Below, in pieces: positions 45,884-57,822 of a stretch of DNA of 64,000 nucleotides (its first letter is position 1; the number at the start of each line of letters is the position of its first letter). The notes beneath the pieces were generated by a model. The model saw only the letters and a list, made by a program, of their open reading frames with translations, had not been told where the DNA came from and did not search any database. The stretch is from NCBI GenBank assembly GCA_013407085.1, contig JACCGJ010005812.1, positions 1 through 64,000 of the forward strand, read 5' to 3'. The position numbers and the translations under genes were made by a program. The DNA is from Atriophallophorus winterbourni (taxonomy: Eukaryota > Platyhelminthes > Trematoda > Plagiorchiida > Microphallidae).

Positions 45884-45940
45884 TAATACTCCCTCCCTAG
45901 AGCGTTAGAAGAGAGTGAAACGCTCGAAACGAAAATATAG

Positions 45941-47839
45941 TTAATCAGCGTAGTCTGCACGGTTTGCAGGCCACCTGACTCTCCGGCCTGATCGAGTTTT
46001 GTGAATTGGAGAGGGTGAGTCAGATGATGGAAGAGAGAGTTTACATGGTTGGGTTGATTGGGTCGACTGAGAAGTGGGTTGGGTTGAAGGTAAAATGGCA
46101 ACATCCGGGGTACCACTTGGAGTGTGAACGTCTGGAGGCGGTGTTTCGTCGCAGACTGGTTCGATAAAAGCTGCTTTCAATCGATCAATTGCAACAGTAT
46201 CTTGAGAACCATTTCGTTCGATGACGAAGTATTTGTCACTGCGGCTAACGACTTTGAAGGGACCGGTGTATGGGGCTTGTAGGGGTTTGCGCGTATGATC
46301 AGTTCGAACAAAAACAAAAGAGCATGAATGCAAATCACTTGGTACGTAAACGTTACGGGTGTATGGGCGAGTGGGGGTGGCACGTAATTGACGCATGAAG
46401 GAGCGTAAGCGATTGACATAGTGGGGAATAGTAATGTCAGCTGCAACGTCAGAGGATGCGATCAATTCACCTGGGAGACGGAGTGGTGTGCCGTAAACTA
46501 ACTCTGCTGCAGAACATCCGATATCTTCTTTGACGGTAGCACGTATACCCAGAAGGATCACTGGCAGGTTCTCTGTCCAGTTTTCGGTATTACCATGTGA
46601 CATCAATGCTGCTTTCAGTTGTCGATGGAACCGTTCAACAAGTCCGTTCGCGCAAGCATGATAGGCTGTGTTTTTGATGTGTTAAGAGCCGAGGAGTATA
46701 GTCAACTCACGAAAAAGGGTAGATTGGAACTGTGATCCACGATCAGTAGTAATAGTAGATGGAACACCGTAATTACTTATCCAGTATTGTAGAAAGTTTT
46801 TCGCTACGGTCTCAGCTGTAATACCGGTAATAGGAATGGCTATAGGCCAGCGGCTGAAACGGTCGACACAAGTTAAAATGTGGGTGAAACCATTAGAGAT
46901 AGCCAGAGGACCGACAATGTCGAGATGAACGTGCTGAAAACGTTGGCTTGGTGGAGGAAAAGATCCTGGAGCACTAAGAGTATGGCGTTGAACTTTACTG
47001 CGTTGGCACTGGAGACAGGCCTTTGTCCAATTTTGAATATCCGCATGCATGTTCGGCCAAACAAATCGATCAGTGATCAACTTACGAGTAGCACGAATGC
47101 CGGGATGAGAAAGGGAATGAAAATGTTCAAAAATGGATTTCCTAAGTAATTTCGGTACTAAAGGACGGGGATGTTCGTTGGAAAAATCACACAAAACAGT
47201 CAAACTGGAGTTGGGAATGGGAATACGTTGGACTCGGAGGGATGACCAAGATTGGTAGTGCTGCATGTCACTGTCATGTTGCTGAGCCTCTGCTAGCTGC
47301 GTGAGATCGAAGTTCGATCGACTGAGTGCTGTCAGTTGCATGCGAGAAAATGCATCGGCAACTGTGTTCGACGAAGCAGATAGATAGCGAATGTCACTCG
47401 TAAATTGCGAAATATAGTCAAGGTGACGTATCTCACGTGGTGAATATCTATCAGCTGTGGCGGACAACGCAAAAGTGGGAGGTTTGTGGTCGGTCCAAAC
47501 AATGAAATCGCGACCTTCGAGCAAATGTCTAAAATGACGAACAGCATAATATATAGCTAACAATTCGCGGCCAAATGTACTATAGCGGGTTTGGGCGGGT
47601 TGTAGACGACGAGAAAAGAATGCAAGCGGGTTAGTAACACCGTCAATACTTTGCTGCAGGACAGCGCCGACTGCTGCTTGTGATGCATCGGTGGCAAGTG
47701 AAAGTGAAGCGTTGGGATTCCTGGACATGTAGGATAACGTAGATGCTTCTTTCAGTGCAGATTTCAATCGCTGAAACGATTCAGCAGCATCTGCATTCAT
47801 TTTAAATTGTCGATCCGTTCTGCGTAACAAATCAGTCAT
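45941..47839 (-). pseudogene. Gypsy RNase H and integrase
   Basis: 47839-46682: RNase H ([41 protein letters not shown]) and integrase ([49 protein letters not shown] and [10 protein letters not shown]). A stop at 46682 splits the catalytic core just before the GLVERFHRQLKAAL helix, which opens 46606-45941. The last part has a Pro/Ser/Thr-rich end and no chromodomain. Confidence 0.85.
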
Positions 47840-47889
47840 CGGTTGAGCGATGTTAGCACAGTTTGGAATAAATCTTCTGTAATAATCAA

Positions 47890-49045
47890 CTAACCCGAGG
47901 AATCGACGTAACTGTCGAAGCGAGATGGGACATGGATAATCATTTTATCAAGCACAGGGCGAATTCCGTTTTGATCGACATGATGTCCTAAGATTTCAAG
48001 GAAAGCGACAGCAGAAAGGCATTTATCCGGGTTAACCACAACGCCGAATTGTGAAAGTCGCTGAAAAACAACATGCAGATTTTCTGCGTGTTGCTGTTGT
48101 GAAGAACTGGCGATCAGGACGCCATCAATGTAGACATGCACAAAAGATAATCCCAGGAAAACTTGGTCCATGAATCTCTGGAAGGTTTGAGCAGCATGGC
48201 GTAAACCAAAGGGCATTTTTGGAAAATTCGAAAAGACCAAAGGGTGTGGTAATAGCTGTGTTAGGGATATCTTCGTAGGCGACAGGTATCTGGTGATAAG
48301 CACGCACCAAATCTAGTTTAGAAAACACTGTCTTTCTGTGTAATGAAAGTGCAAAGTCATGAATATGGGGAATGGGGTAACGATCGGAAACAGTAACTCT
48401 GTTAAGGGAACGGTAATCACCGCATGGTCGCCAAGCATCAGATTTATTTTTCTCCACCATGTGAAGGGGGCTTGCCCAGGGCGATTTGGATGGCCGGATA
48501 ATTCCCAGTTCGAGCATATGTTCAAACTCACTTTTCGCTACATCGAACTTGTTTGGAGCCAAACGACGGGGCTTGCTAAACACTGGAGGACCACGGGTCA
48601 CAATGTGGTGTTTAACGTTATGTTTAACGACCGCAGCTTGTGTACAGGGTTTGAAAACTTCCCAAAATTCTTTCAGTAAGTCACTGAACGCAGATGGGAT
48701 GTCAGGAGTGAATACACGAATGGTTCGAATAGAGGAATCGCAGGAATTACCAAAGGAGTTAATCTTTGTCAAATTATCAATAAGCTTTCGTTTAGCTATA
48801 TTGACTGAAAGATCAAAATGTGAGAGGAAATCTGCTCCCAGAATCGGTACTTTGACATCAGCCAGCGTGAAAATCCATCGAAAGTCGCGTCGTAGACCCA
48901 ATTCGACAGAAAGTGATCTTTGACCGAAAGTGGGAATTTTCGTGCCGTTTGCCGCCTGCAACGTCATTGACGAAAGGCTCTTGCGTTCCTTAGTGGATGG
49001 TGGGATAACGCTAATCTCAGCACCAGTGTCGATGAGGAATCGCAT
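47890..49045 (-). pseudogene. Gypsy protease and reverse transcriptase
   Basis: 49045-48125: protease [13 protein letters not shown], then [48 protein letters not shown] and [16 protein letters not shown] frameshift near 48,225 moves to 48303-47890: [20 protein letters not shown], then [10 protein letters not shown]. The family's YIDD is YIDG, losing a metal-binding Asp. A second frameshift near 47,930 leads into the RNase H frame. Confidence 0.85.
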
Positions 49046-49110
49046 TTTAGTGGCCCGGTCGTTAACGTAGAAAAGACGGCTTTGAGGTGAGCCAGACAGA
49101 GATGCCGTGT

Positions 49111-49952
49111 CTACTGTCTGGCTTCGTGGTTTCCCTGATTGGACACATTTGAATTATATGTGCAAGGTGACGTGCAATGCAGGGCCTTTGCACCGAAACG
49201 ACGATGATAGTAACATAAACTTGAACCGATAGAACGACTCGACGATCGCTTCTTGGGCTGTTGCGAATGACGATTTCGAGAAGAACTACGAGATCGTGCG
49301 ATGTTCTGTACTTGCAATGACAAGGAATGGAACATCGATTTTAACTCTTCAAAATCATTCTGGACAGGGATGCTTTTATGCGCGTCAGTGGTGTGTCTGA
49401 CGTGAGTTAACGTACTACCATGCGATATATCATGTACTTCATCCGCTATGCGTGCCAGGTGTTGCAAACTAGTATTCTTATCCATAATGGCTAACACTTT
49501 ACGGACGTCTGCTGATAAACTTTGTTGCAACAATTCGCGGATAATTTTGTCGTCAACCGGCTTGTCTCCTTGTAACTGCAGCATGTGTCGCAGGTGTTGT
49601 GAGGGAGTGTGATCACCCATTTCTAAACCGGACAAAAGTTTCCGTAGGTTTTGCTCGTCAGTAAATGAAGTACGTGAGATAATGGCATGTTTAAGTGCAT
49701 CGTACGTATTATCAGCAGGGCAGTTGTAAATTAAATCAGCAACCTACTTTGCGACTGACGATGGCAACATACCAACTACACAATTATATTGGGATCGTTG
49801 AGTTTTTACGCGGTAAGACTCGAAAAGTGCTTCGATCTATGCGAACCATAGGCGAGGGTCGTTAATACCAAAAGAGGGAAGACTAAAGTTTGACATAACG
49901 TCTGTAGAAATATCCTCAGATGGCGTATCAGAAAATGCTGATTTAAGATCCA
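49111..49952 (-). pseudogene. Gypsy gag
   Basis: It starts MDLKSAFSDTPSED at 49952 and contains FGINDPRLWFA-stop-IEALF and SSVAK-stop-VADLIYN: two in-frame TAG codons where one-base changes from Gln and Glu codons are likely. From 49635 the frame is open: RKLLSGLEMGDHTPSQHLRH and a nucleocapsid-like end, CYYHRRFGAKALHCTSPC, the CHCC motif. Confidence 0.8.
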
Positions 49953-50063
49953 TTTAGTAAACGAAAAATAGATATGACAGCAAAATCAAAATAACTGGGA
50001 GTATATGGTACGAACGAAAATTTCAAAAAGAAAAATGTTCGGGGCTCACCAATTTTTAGCGGT

Positions 50064-50319
50064 TGATCCAAAGGAGATTTCACTCCTAACAAAGTACGTC
50101 TCTGGTTATTGAACGCAATAAACCGGAACACAGTTCGCAACGAATAACAGCATACAAATCCCAGGCAGTCACACGCGATATACTTGTCCCAAAGCAGAAC
50201 ACGAGCGTGGCGTGAATCGTATATTCAAAATGTGTACATATTTACATGTATCCTTAAAACAAAACAATAATGAAATATGCAGGGTTATTGTAATAAAATA
50301 TACAATAATGAAAACACCA
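50064..50319 (-). repeat. Gypsy 5' LTR, also left border of the tandem array
   Basis: Its part from 50177 on is the same LTR fragment that heads monomers 2 and 3 at 53999 and 60301. Confidence 0.9.
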
Positions 50320-50320
50320 T

Positions 50321-52470
50321 AGGAGACATAGGGATATTCAACAGCCTTTTTCGATTGCGCAGATCATATCGGATATAATCGTGAAAGTGCATACCAGACT
50401 GAAGCTTAATTCGTTGCTGAGTAATGATTCGAAAGAAAAGAAGCAGATTCAGACGAATTCTGCGTATCCATAGTGGTTCGACATTCAGCAAATCACACCT
50501 TTCCAGATAAGGCAAGGGGTTTGAATAGCCAAAGTTATTTTGCTGAAAGTACGTTGAAGTCTCTCTAAGAGAAAACAATCACGCCTACCCATGTGAGAAT
50601 AGATGATATTGCAATAATCGAGAATTGGTAGGACCTTCATCTTATACAATGCTATTTTACTCTCGCGTAAGAGGAATTTATGGTTAATTAGGCTAAAGTT
50701 TTGTCTTGCTCTCGCAATAAGGTGTCTAGCTTGTTCACTAAAATTGAGAGAAGAGGAGTATCTAAATCCAAGGTCCTTAATTTCTACAGAAGGTGTGATG
50801 GTTGAGCCATTTATCGTGAGTGTATTAGAAGGGATTGAACAACGTAATCCCATATATTGTGTCTTAGAAGCAGAAAATTCTAATCCCCATTGTGAGCCCC
50901 AGGTAGATTAAGAGGCAAGATCACGGTTAAGGGATATCAGAGCCTGTGACACTTCACCAGGAGGAGATGTTAAGACTACATCTATGTCATACGGGAAGAT
51001 AAATAGCTTAGAGTGATCTACAACATTTTGTAGATCATTAACATAGATAAGAAAAAGAAGTGGACCTAGAACGCTGCCTTAAATTACGCCACTTGGAATC
51101 GGCTGATTAGTTGAGGTAACACCATTAACGTGAACCGAAAAGGTGCGGTCAGATAGAAAAGAACGGAACCAGCTCAATAAAGGCCCATGGATACCTAAAC
51201 ATGATAACTTCAAAAGGAGTAGCGTATGAGGAACCCGATCGAAAGTTTTGCTTATGTCCAAGAATACAACAATCACTGCTAGTCCTTGTTCAAGGGAAGC
51301 CGTTATGAGATCTAAGTATTCTAACTGGCAGGTTACACAAGACTTTTGGCTAAGGAATCCATGTTGGACTGGAGAGAACGCATCTGGACCAAGGTAGCCC
51401 AACAAAGAATTTTTGATAACCTTTCAAATAACCTAGACAGAATAGGAGTATGATTAATAGGGCGATAATTCGTAACGAGGTTCGAATTACCAGATTTTAA
51501 ACGTGGGATAATAACAGAGTGTTTCCAATGAGTTGGAAAAATTCCACATTTGAGAGAAATATTGAAAAGATTTAATAAAAGTAAAGGAAAGTCTTCATTA
51601 TCGTTGTGTAAGATGGCTGAAATAAAACCTACATCATCAGGCTTATAAGAGATTTTACTTCGACGAGAAATCTCTTTTACTCCTTTCACAGAAAAAGTAA
51701 AGGAGTCATCAGTATTTGAGGGAGTGCTATTGTTTGCTGGTGGATGGTAAAGGTTGTTATTGAACGAGCTGCTGAAGAATAAAGAGAAAGCCTGACTTAT
51801 TGTGACCGCATCAGAAGTAACAATTTCTTTATCATCTTCGCGGTATATTATGGAGGGAATATCATGTGTTGACCGGATACACCTGATCTTCGAAATGTAA
51901 TTTAATGATTCCTTCATTGAGTCACTGCTTAAAGCCTTTCTTTCTTGGCGTTCTAGAAGACGAATCTTAACATTTGAAAGAGAGTTACAGAGTTCGTGTC
52001 TGCGCATAACCGAAAATAAATCTAACTTATGGTTCACAGAAGCAGAAAGTCGAGCTATCTTTTTCTCCAGAAGGTTTATTGGGTCCCGCTTACGCTTCCT
52101 AATATGAGAGGAAGACGAACTTCGAAGACATGCTGAGATGTTATCATGAAAAATCAGGAGATGCGCTTGAAGTTTGAGGAAAGAAAGAATTCTGTCCAGT
52201 CGTAGGTTCTAAGAATATTCGAAAACTTCGTCCAATTGATATAAACTTTCTCATCTTTGCGTATATGTGCTGGTTTTTGCGAAAGACGCAAAACGCAAGT
52301 TATCATATTATGGTCCCAACCGGGTAGTGGAGCTAAGATTTCAACGTTGGTGGGATCAGTGCCTAAAGTAAAAATCAAATCTAAAACTCTGGACAGCCTC
52401 GTAGGCTTCTTCACAGTTTGTGTGAAACCTAAAAGATGAATCGTTTTGGATGCTGCAAACGCCGAAGAAA
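50321..52470 (-). pseudogene. CR1/Jockey-like LINE D, copy 1
   Basis: Minus strand, from the end of an endonuclease (LSRVLDLIFTLGTDP) through NYRPINHTPILSRLFERL, CQLEYLDLI, VVFLDISKTFDRVPHTLLLL and SFLSDRTFSVHVNG to the C terminus (YDLRNRKRLLNIPMSP). The catalytic FADD reads FPYD. A stop stands in place of the PQ of GVPQGSVLGP (SGVI-stop-GSVLGP), and other frameshifts follow. The 5' part of the endonuclease is missing. Confidence 0.85.
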
Positions 52471-52479
52471 ACTGGTTTT

Positions 52480-52640
52480 GAGGATCCAGTCACTGGAGTT
52501 CACTCCTACCAAAGATTATTAGAAGAAGTTACTCCGAGTCACACAGGACAACGCTTGTAGACCACGAGCTGGATTTGGTTGTCAGAAGCCATAAGAGAAG
52601 CGCGTCGTTTGAGAATTTCCGGAAATGAGAGCTTATTCGC
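52480..52640 (-). repeat. Old, diverged family 2 repeat in the array
   Basis: 'ccagtcactgg', 'tcactcctacca' and 'gagctggatttggttgtcagaagcca' match the RTE-tailed repeat at 25.1 kb in the same orientation. The same piece recurs at about 56303-56460 and 62608-62765. Confidence 0.5.
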
Positions 52641-53007
52641 AAAACCACTTCTTCTATGAACAACCATGAAATCAACGAATTAGTATCGTCCGTTTAAAAT
52701 GGGATGGTAAACGCTGGTATTTCAAATAGTGACAAGAAACTCATTATTATGCTAGTGTATTTCTTGTTCGTAAGCTAATTGATTTGACTTATAATTCGAG
52801 CATTGTCATCCTTCACACTTCAAACACGTCAACACTTTTGTTTTAACATTCGACTTTGACCCGCTGTGTTGGTTGGTCAACCCATATTTTTCTATGGCGA
52901 GTGTAAATTTGCCAAAGAATAGAAAAAACACGTTATGCGCATATGAAAAGCAACACATAATCGCAAATAGAAGCAGAACACTGTCAGTGTACCGTAAATC
53001 ACCCTTT

Positions 53008-53436
53008 AACAACTACAATGCCCGTCAGATCTAACTAGTGTTAGCCTACACTGTATCTGATGGGAAGACCTGACGAGGAGATCAGATAGGTTGGACGACC
53101 ACAATAGTTGTTACTGGCTCCTTCTCGACCGGGTGGGCATGACGCTACGCAAATGTGTCAGACTGGAGAGACATTCATGGAGACTTAATCGCGATCGGTC
53201 AAACGGGGGTCGGTAGCTCAGGCCATAAGGCATGAGACTACAATGTGAAGGTCCTGGGTTCCAGTCAGACCCAAGACATGATATGCACTGCTGATGAGCT
53301 CTAAGAAGAGCGAAACTCGAGTCCAGTGCTTCTAATGTGGATCTTGTGATAAGCTTTGTGAATATTTCGATAGACTTGGTACTGATGAGTAGACACAAAA
53401 ACATGAACAAATTCTCCAAAACACCCATCAACACCT
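53008..53436 (+). repeat. Hammerhead SINE in monomer 1
   Basis: About 430 bp: upstream module ('cccgtcagatctaactagtg'), leader, A box TAGCTCAGGCCATAAGG, B box GGTTCCAGTCA (one base off the consensus), hammerhead and 3' module. It is more divergent from the 12.5 kb copy than the array copies are from each other. Confidence 0.75.
53285..53329 (+). ncRNA. Hammerhead ribozyme, intact (monomer 1)
   Basis: Stem I GCACTG (53285-53290) with CAGTGC (53324-53329); CTGATGA 53291-53297; stem II GCTC-TAAGAA-GAGC; GAA core; stem III ACTCGAGT. Predicted cleavage lies after C53323, a GUC site. All conserved core positions are present. Confidence 0.8.
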
Positions 53437-53998
53437 ATTGTGAAATTTTGTGAAATTCGGTGCCTAAGAAGCCACACGTTGTATTATGTTTTTGCATAAA
53501 CAATGACTGTCGGAGAAATCATGCACTCACTGTTTAAAACAGGTTTCAAATAATAAAACAAATCACACACCTTTTAAGATAAAAACACTGATTCAGCGAT
53601 ATTTTGAATGAATACACGGTAGTGTCCGAGGTCAATCTTTACGATGATCAAAACATGGTGATAATAACAATCGGTGCACCGATCAAAAGTCGCTACCATT
53701 TTGTTATCGTCTTCTAGCTGACCGGTGCGCTCTGGAATTGATTCACCGCTACAGTTAACAACACACGATCAATACATTGAGTGATAACTGTGCTAAATCG
53801 TGCATCACATATTCAACACGAATCCGCTTAAACGTGAAGGAAGGAAATCAGCATATGCAATGAACGATTTATTTTGTTAAAATTTATTTTTGGGGTAAAC
53901 TATTTTTCTTGCATGTTGTACGTCGATATTATTTGTATATGTCAAACGAGAAACGTCGTTTCGCTACGGGCGGAAGATACTGTGATGATTCTCTCAAC
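53437..53998. other. Unassigned right part of monomer 1
   Basis: 560 bp repeated at 57259-57822, 59975-60300 (last part only) and 63567-64000. No coding or repeat identity recognised. Confidence 0.5.
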
Positions 53999-54143
53999 GA
54001 TATACTTGTCCCAAAGCAGAACACGAGCGCGGCGTGAATCGTATATTCAAAATTGTGTACATATTTACATGTATGTTTAAAACAAAACAATCATGAAATA
54101 TGCAGGGTTATTGTAATAAAATATACAATGATGAAAACACCAT

Positions 54144-56292
54144 AGGAGACATAGGGATATTCAACAGCCTTTTTCGATTGCGCAGATCATATCGGATATA
54201 ATCGTTAAAGTGCATGCCAGACTGAAGCTTAATTCGTTGCTGGGTAATGATTCGAAAGAAAAGAAGCAGATTCAGACGAATTCTGCGTATCCATAGTGGT
54301 TCGACATTCAGCAAATTACACCTTTCCAGATAAGGCAAGGGGTTTGAATAGCCAAAGTTATTTTGCTGAAAGTACGTTGAAGTCTCTCTAAGAGAAAACA
54401 ATCACGCCTACCCATGTGAGAATAGATGATATTGCAATAATCGAGAATTGGTAGGACCTTCATCTTATACAATGCTATTTTACTCTCGCGTAAGAGGAAT
54501 TTATGGTTAATTAGGCTAAAGTTTTGTCTTGCTCTCGCAATGAGGTGTCTAGCTTGTTCATTAAAATTGAGAGAAGAGGAGTATCTAAATCCAAGGTCCT
54601 TAATTTCTACAGAAGGTGTGATGGTTGAGCCATTTATCGTGAGTGTATTAGAAGGGATTGAACAACGTAATCCCATATATTGTGTCTTAGAAGCAGAAAA
54701 TTCTAATCCCCATTGTGAGCCCCAGGTAGATTAAGAGGCAAGATCACGGTTAAGGGATATCAGAGCCTGTGACACTTCACCAGGAGGAGATGTTAAGACT
54801 ACATCTATGTCATACGCGAAGATAAATAGCTTAGAGTGATCTACAACATTTTGTAGATCATTAACATAGATAAGAAAAAGAAGTGGACCTAGAACGCTGC
54901 CTTAAATTACGCCACTTGGAATCGGCTGATTAGTTGAGGTAACACCATTAACGTGAACCGAAAAGGTGCGTTCAGATAGAAAAGAACGGAACTAGCTCAA
55001 TAAAGGCCCATGAATACCTAAACACGATAACTTCAAAAGGAGTAGCGTATGAGGAACCCGATCGAAAGCTTTGCTTATGTCCAAGAATACAACAATCACT
55101 GCTAGTCCTTGTTCAAGGGAAGCCGTTATGAGATCAAGTATTCTAACTGGCAGGTTACACAAGACTTTTGGCTAAGGAATCCATGTTGGACTGGAGAGAA
55201 CGTTTCTGGACCAAGGTAGCCCAACAAAGAATTTTTGATTAACCTTTCAAACAATCTAGACAGAATAGGAGTATGATTAATAGGGCGATAATTCGTAACG
55301 AGGTTCGAATTACCAGATTTTAAACGTGGGATAATAACAGAGTGTTTCCAATGAGTTGGAAAAATTCCACATTTGAGAGAAATATTGAAAAGATTTAATA
55401 AAAGTAAAGGAAAGTCTTCATTATCGTTGTGTAAGATGGCTGAAATAAAACCTACATCATCAGGCTTATAAGAGATTTCACTTCGACGAGAAATGTCTTT
55501 TACTTCTTTCACAGAAAAAGTAAAGGAGTCAATAGTATTTAAGGGAGTGCTATTGTTTGCTGGTGGATGGTAAGGTTGTTATTGAACGAGCTGCTGAAGA
55601 ATAAAGAGAAAGCCTGACTTATTGTGACCGCATCAGAAGTGACATTTCTTTATCATCTTCGCGGTATATTATGGAGGGAATATCATGTGTTGACCGGATA
55701 CACCTGATCTTCGAAATGTAATTTAATGATTCCTTCATTGAGTCACTGCTTAAAGCCTTTCTTTCTTGGCGTTCTAGAAGACGAATCTTAACATTTGAAA
55801 GAGAGTTACAGAGTTCGTGTCTGCGCATAACCGAAAATAAATCTAACTTATGGTTCACAGAAGCAGAAAGTCGAGCTATCTTTTTCTCCAGAAGGTTTAT
55901 TGGGTCCCGCTTACGCTTCCTAATATGAGAGGAAGACGAACTTCGAAGGCATGCTTAGATGTTATCATGAAAAATCCAGGAGATGCGCTTGAAGTTTCAG
56001 GAAAGAAAAAATTCTGTCCAGTCGTAGGTTCTAAGAATATTCAAAAATTTCGTCCAATTGATATGAACTTTCTCATCTTTGCGTATATGTGCTGGTTTTT
56101 GCGAAAGACGCAAAACGCAAGTTATCATATTATGGTCCCAACCGGGTAGTGGAGCTAAGATTTCAACGTTGGTGGGATCAGTGCCTAAAGTAAAAATCAA
56201 ATCTAAAACGCTGGACAGCCTCGTAGGCTTCTTCACAGTTTGTGTGAAACCTAAAAGATGAATCGTTTTGGATGCTGCAAACGCCGAAGAAA
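54144..56292 (-). pseudogene. LINE D, copy 2
   Basis: Same blocks as copy 1. The catalytic site reads FAYD (copy 1 FPYD), the SGVI-stop lesion is shared, and two extra frameshifts occur near 55,130 and 55,590. Shared lesions show that the copies descend from one dead element. Confidence 0.85.
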
Positions 56293-56829
56293 ACTGGTTT
56301 TGAGGATCCAGTCACTGGAGTTCACTCCTACCAAAGATTATTAGGAGAAGTTACTCCGAGTCACACAGGACAACGCTTGTAGACCACGAGCTGGATTTGG
56401 TTGTCAGAAGCCATAAGAGAAGCGCGTCGTTTGAGAATTTCCGGAAATGAGAGCTTATTCGCAAAACCACTTCTTCTATGAACAACCATGAAATCAACGA
56501 ATTAGTATCGTCCGTTTAAAATGGGATGGTAAACGCTGGTATTTCAAATAGTGACAAGAAACTCATTATTATGCTAGTGTATTTCTTGTTCGTAAGCTAA
56601 TTGATTTGACTTATAATTCGAGCATTGTCATCCTTCACACTTCAAACACGTCAACACTTTTGTTTTAACATTCGACTTTGACCCGCTGTGTTGGTTGGTC
56701 AACCCATATTTTTCTATGGTGAGTGTAAATTTGCCAAAGAATAGAAAAAACACGTTATGCGCATATGAAAAGCAACACATAATCGCAAATAGAAGCAGAA
56801 CACTGTCAGTGTACCGTAAATCACCCTTT

Positions 56830-57260
56830 AACAACTACAATGCCCGTCAGATCTACCCAGTGTTAGCCTACACTGTATCTGATGGGAAGACCTTACGAGG
56901 AGATCAGATAGGTTGGACGACCACAATAGTTGTTGCTGGCTCCTTCTCGACCGGGTGGGCATGACGCTACGCAAATTTGTGCCAGACTGGAGAGACATTC
57001 ATGGAGACTTAATCGCGATCGGTCAAACGGGGGTCGGTAGCTCAGGCCATAAGGCATGAGACTACAATGTGAAGGTCCTGGGTTCGAGTCAGACCCGAGA
57101 CAGGATATGCACTGCTGATGAGCTCTAAGAAGAGCGAAACTCGAGTCCAGTGCTTCTAATGTGGATCTTGTGATAAGCTTTGTGAATATTTCGATAGACT
57201 TGGTACTGATGAGTAGACACAAAAACATGAACAAATTCTCCAAAACACCCATCAACACCT
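56830..57260 (+). repeat. Hammerhead SINE in monomer 2
   Basis: A box TAGCTCAGGCCATAAGG at 57038-57054, B box GGTTCGAGTCA at 57081-57091; spacing fits an RNA polymerase III internal promoter. The hammerhead begins 18 bp after the B box. Confidence 0.8.
57109..57153 (+). ncRNA. Hammerhead ribozyme, intact (monomer 2)
   Basis: GCACTG 57109-57114 pairs with CAGTGC 57148-57153. CTGATGA 57115-57121. GCTC 57122-57125 pairs with GAGC 57132-57135 across loop TAAGAA. GAA 57136-57138. ACTCGAGT 57139-57146 can form three pairs with a two-base loop. Cleavage is predicted after C57147. This is the type I layout with minimal stem III. Confidence 0.85.
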
Positions 57261-57822
57261 ATTGTGAAATTTTGTGAAATTCGGTGCCTAAGAAGCCACA
57301 CGTTGTATTATGTTTTTGCATAAACAATGACTGTCGGAGAAATCATGCACTCACTGTTTAAAACAGGTTTCAAATAATAAAACAAATCACACACCTTTTA
57401 AGATAAAAACACTGATTCAGCGATATTTTGAATGAATACACGGTAGTGTCCGAGGTCAATCTTTACGATGATCAAAACATGGTGATAATAACAATCGGTG
57501 CACCGATCAAAAGTCGCTACCATTTTGTTATCGTTTTCTAGCTGACCGGTGCGCTCTGGAATTGATTCACCGCTACAGTTAACAACACACGATCAATACA
57601 TTGAGTGATAACTGTGCTAAATCGTGCATCACATATTCAACACGAATCCGCTTAAACGTGAAGGAAGGATATCAGCATATGCAATGAACGATTTATTTTG
57701 TTAAAATTTATTTTTGGGGTAAACTATTTTTCTTGCATGTTGTACGTCGATATTATTTGTATATGTCAAACGAGAAACGTCGTTTCGCTACGGGCGGAAG
57801 ATTCTGTGATGATTCTCTCAAC

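Larger units (their letters stand above)
45628..50319 (-). mobile_element. CsRn1-like Ty3/gypsy LTR retrotransposon, full length, inactive
   Basis: Two 256-bp LTRs (45628-45883 and 50064-50319), TG...CA on the minus strand. The 5' LTR is followed by a leader containing TTGGTGAGCCCCGAAC. A polypurine tract (CTAGGGAGGGAG) stands before the 3' LTR. gag (from 49952), protease, RT, RNase H and integrase follow in the Ty3/gypsy order. The gag Cys/His motif, C-x3-H-x9-C-x3-C, is the unusual CHCC type I know from CsRn1-clade elements. Two gag stops, two pol frameshifts, one integrase stop and an altered RT active site make it non-autonomous. No target-site duplication is visible. Confidence 0.9.
50177..53998. 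repeat. Tandem array monomer 1 (3.82 kb)
   Basis: From 'gatatacttgtcccaaagc' in the gypsy LTR to '...gattctctcaac'. The order is LTR fragment, LINE D (minus), old family 2 repeat, a 380-bp unassigned block, hammerhead SINE (plus) and a 560-bp unassigned block. Monomer 2 starts at the next base. Confidence 0.85.
53999..57822. repeat. Tandem array monomer 2 (3.82 kb)
   Basis: Same order and borders as monomer 1. It starts with a truncated gypsy LTR (53999-54142) and ends '...gattctctcaac' at 57822, where unrelated sequence begins. Confidence 0.85.

Noticed and set aside
52806..53434. Minus-strand frames conserved in all three monomers (68 and 107-121 codons)
   Set aside because: Their conservation follows from recent duplication; one is antisense to the hammerhead SINE and none has a motif.
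53874..54080. Plus-strand 68-codon frame repeated at 60176
   Set aside because: It spans the monomer/LTR junction and is a by-product of the array.
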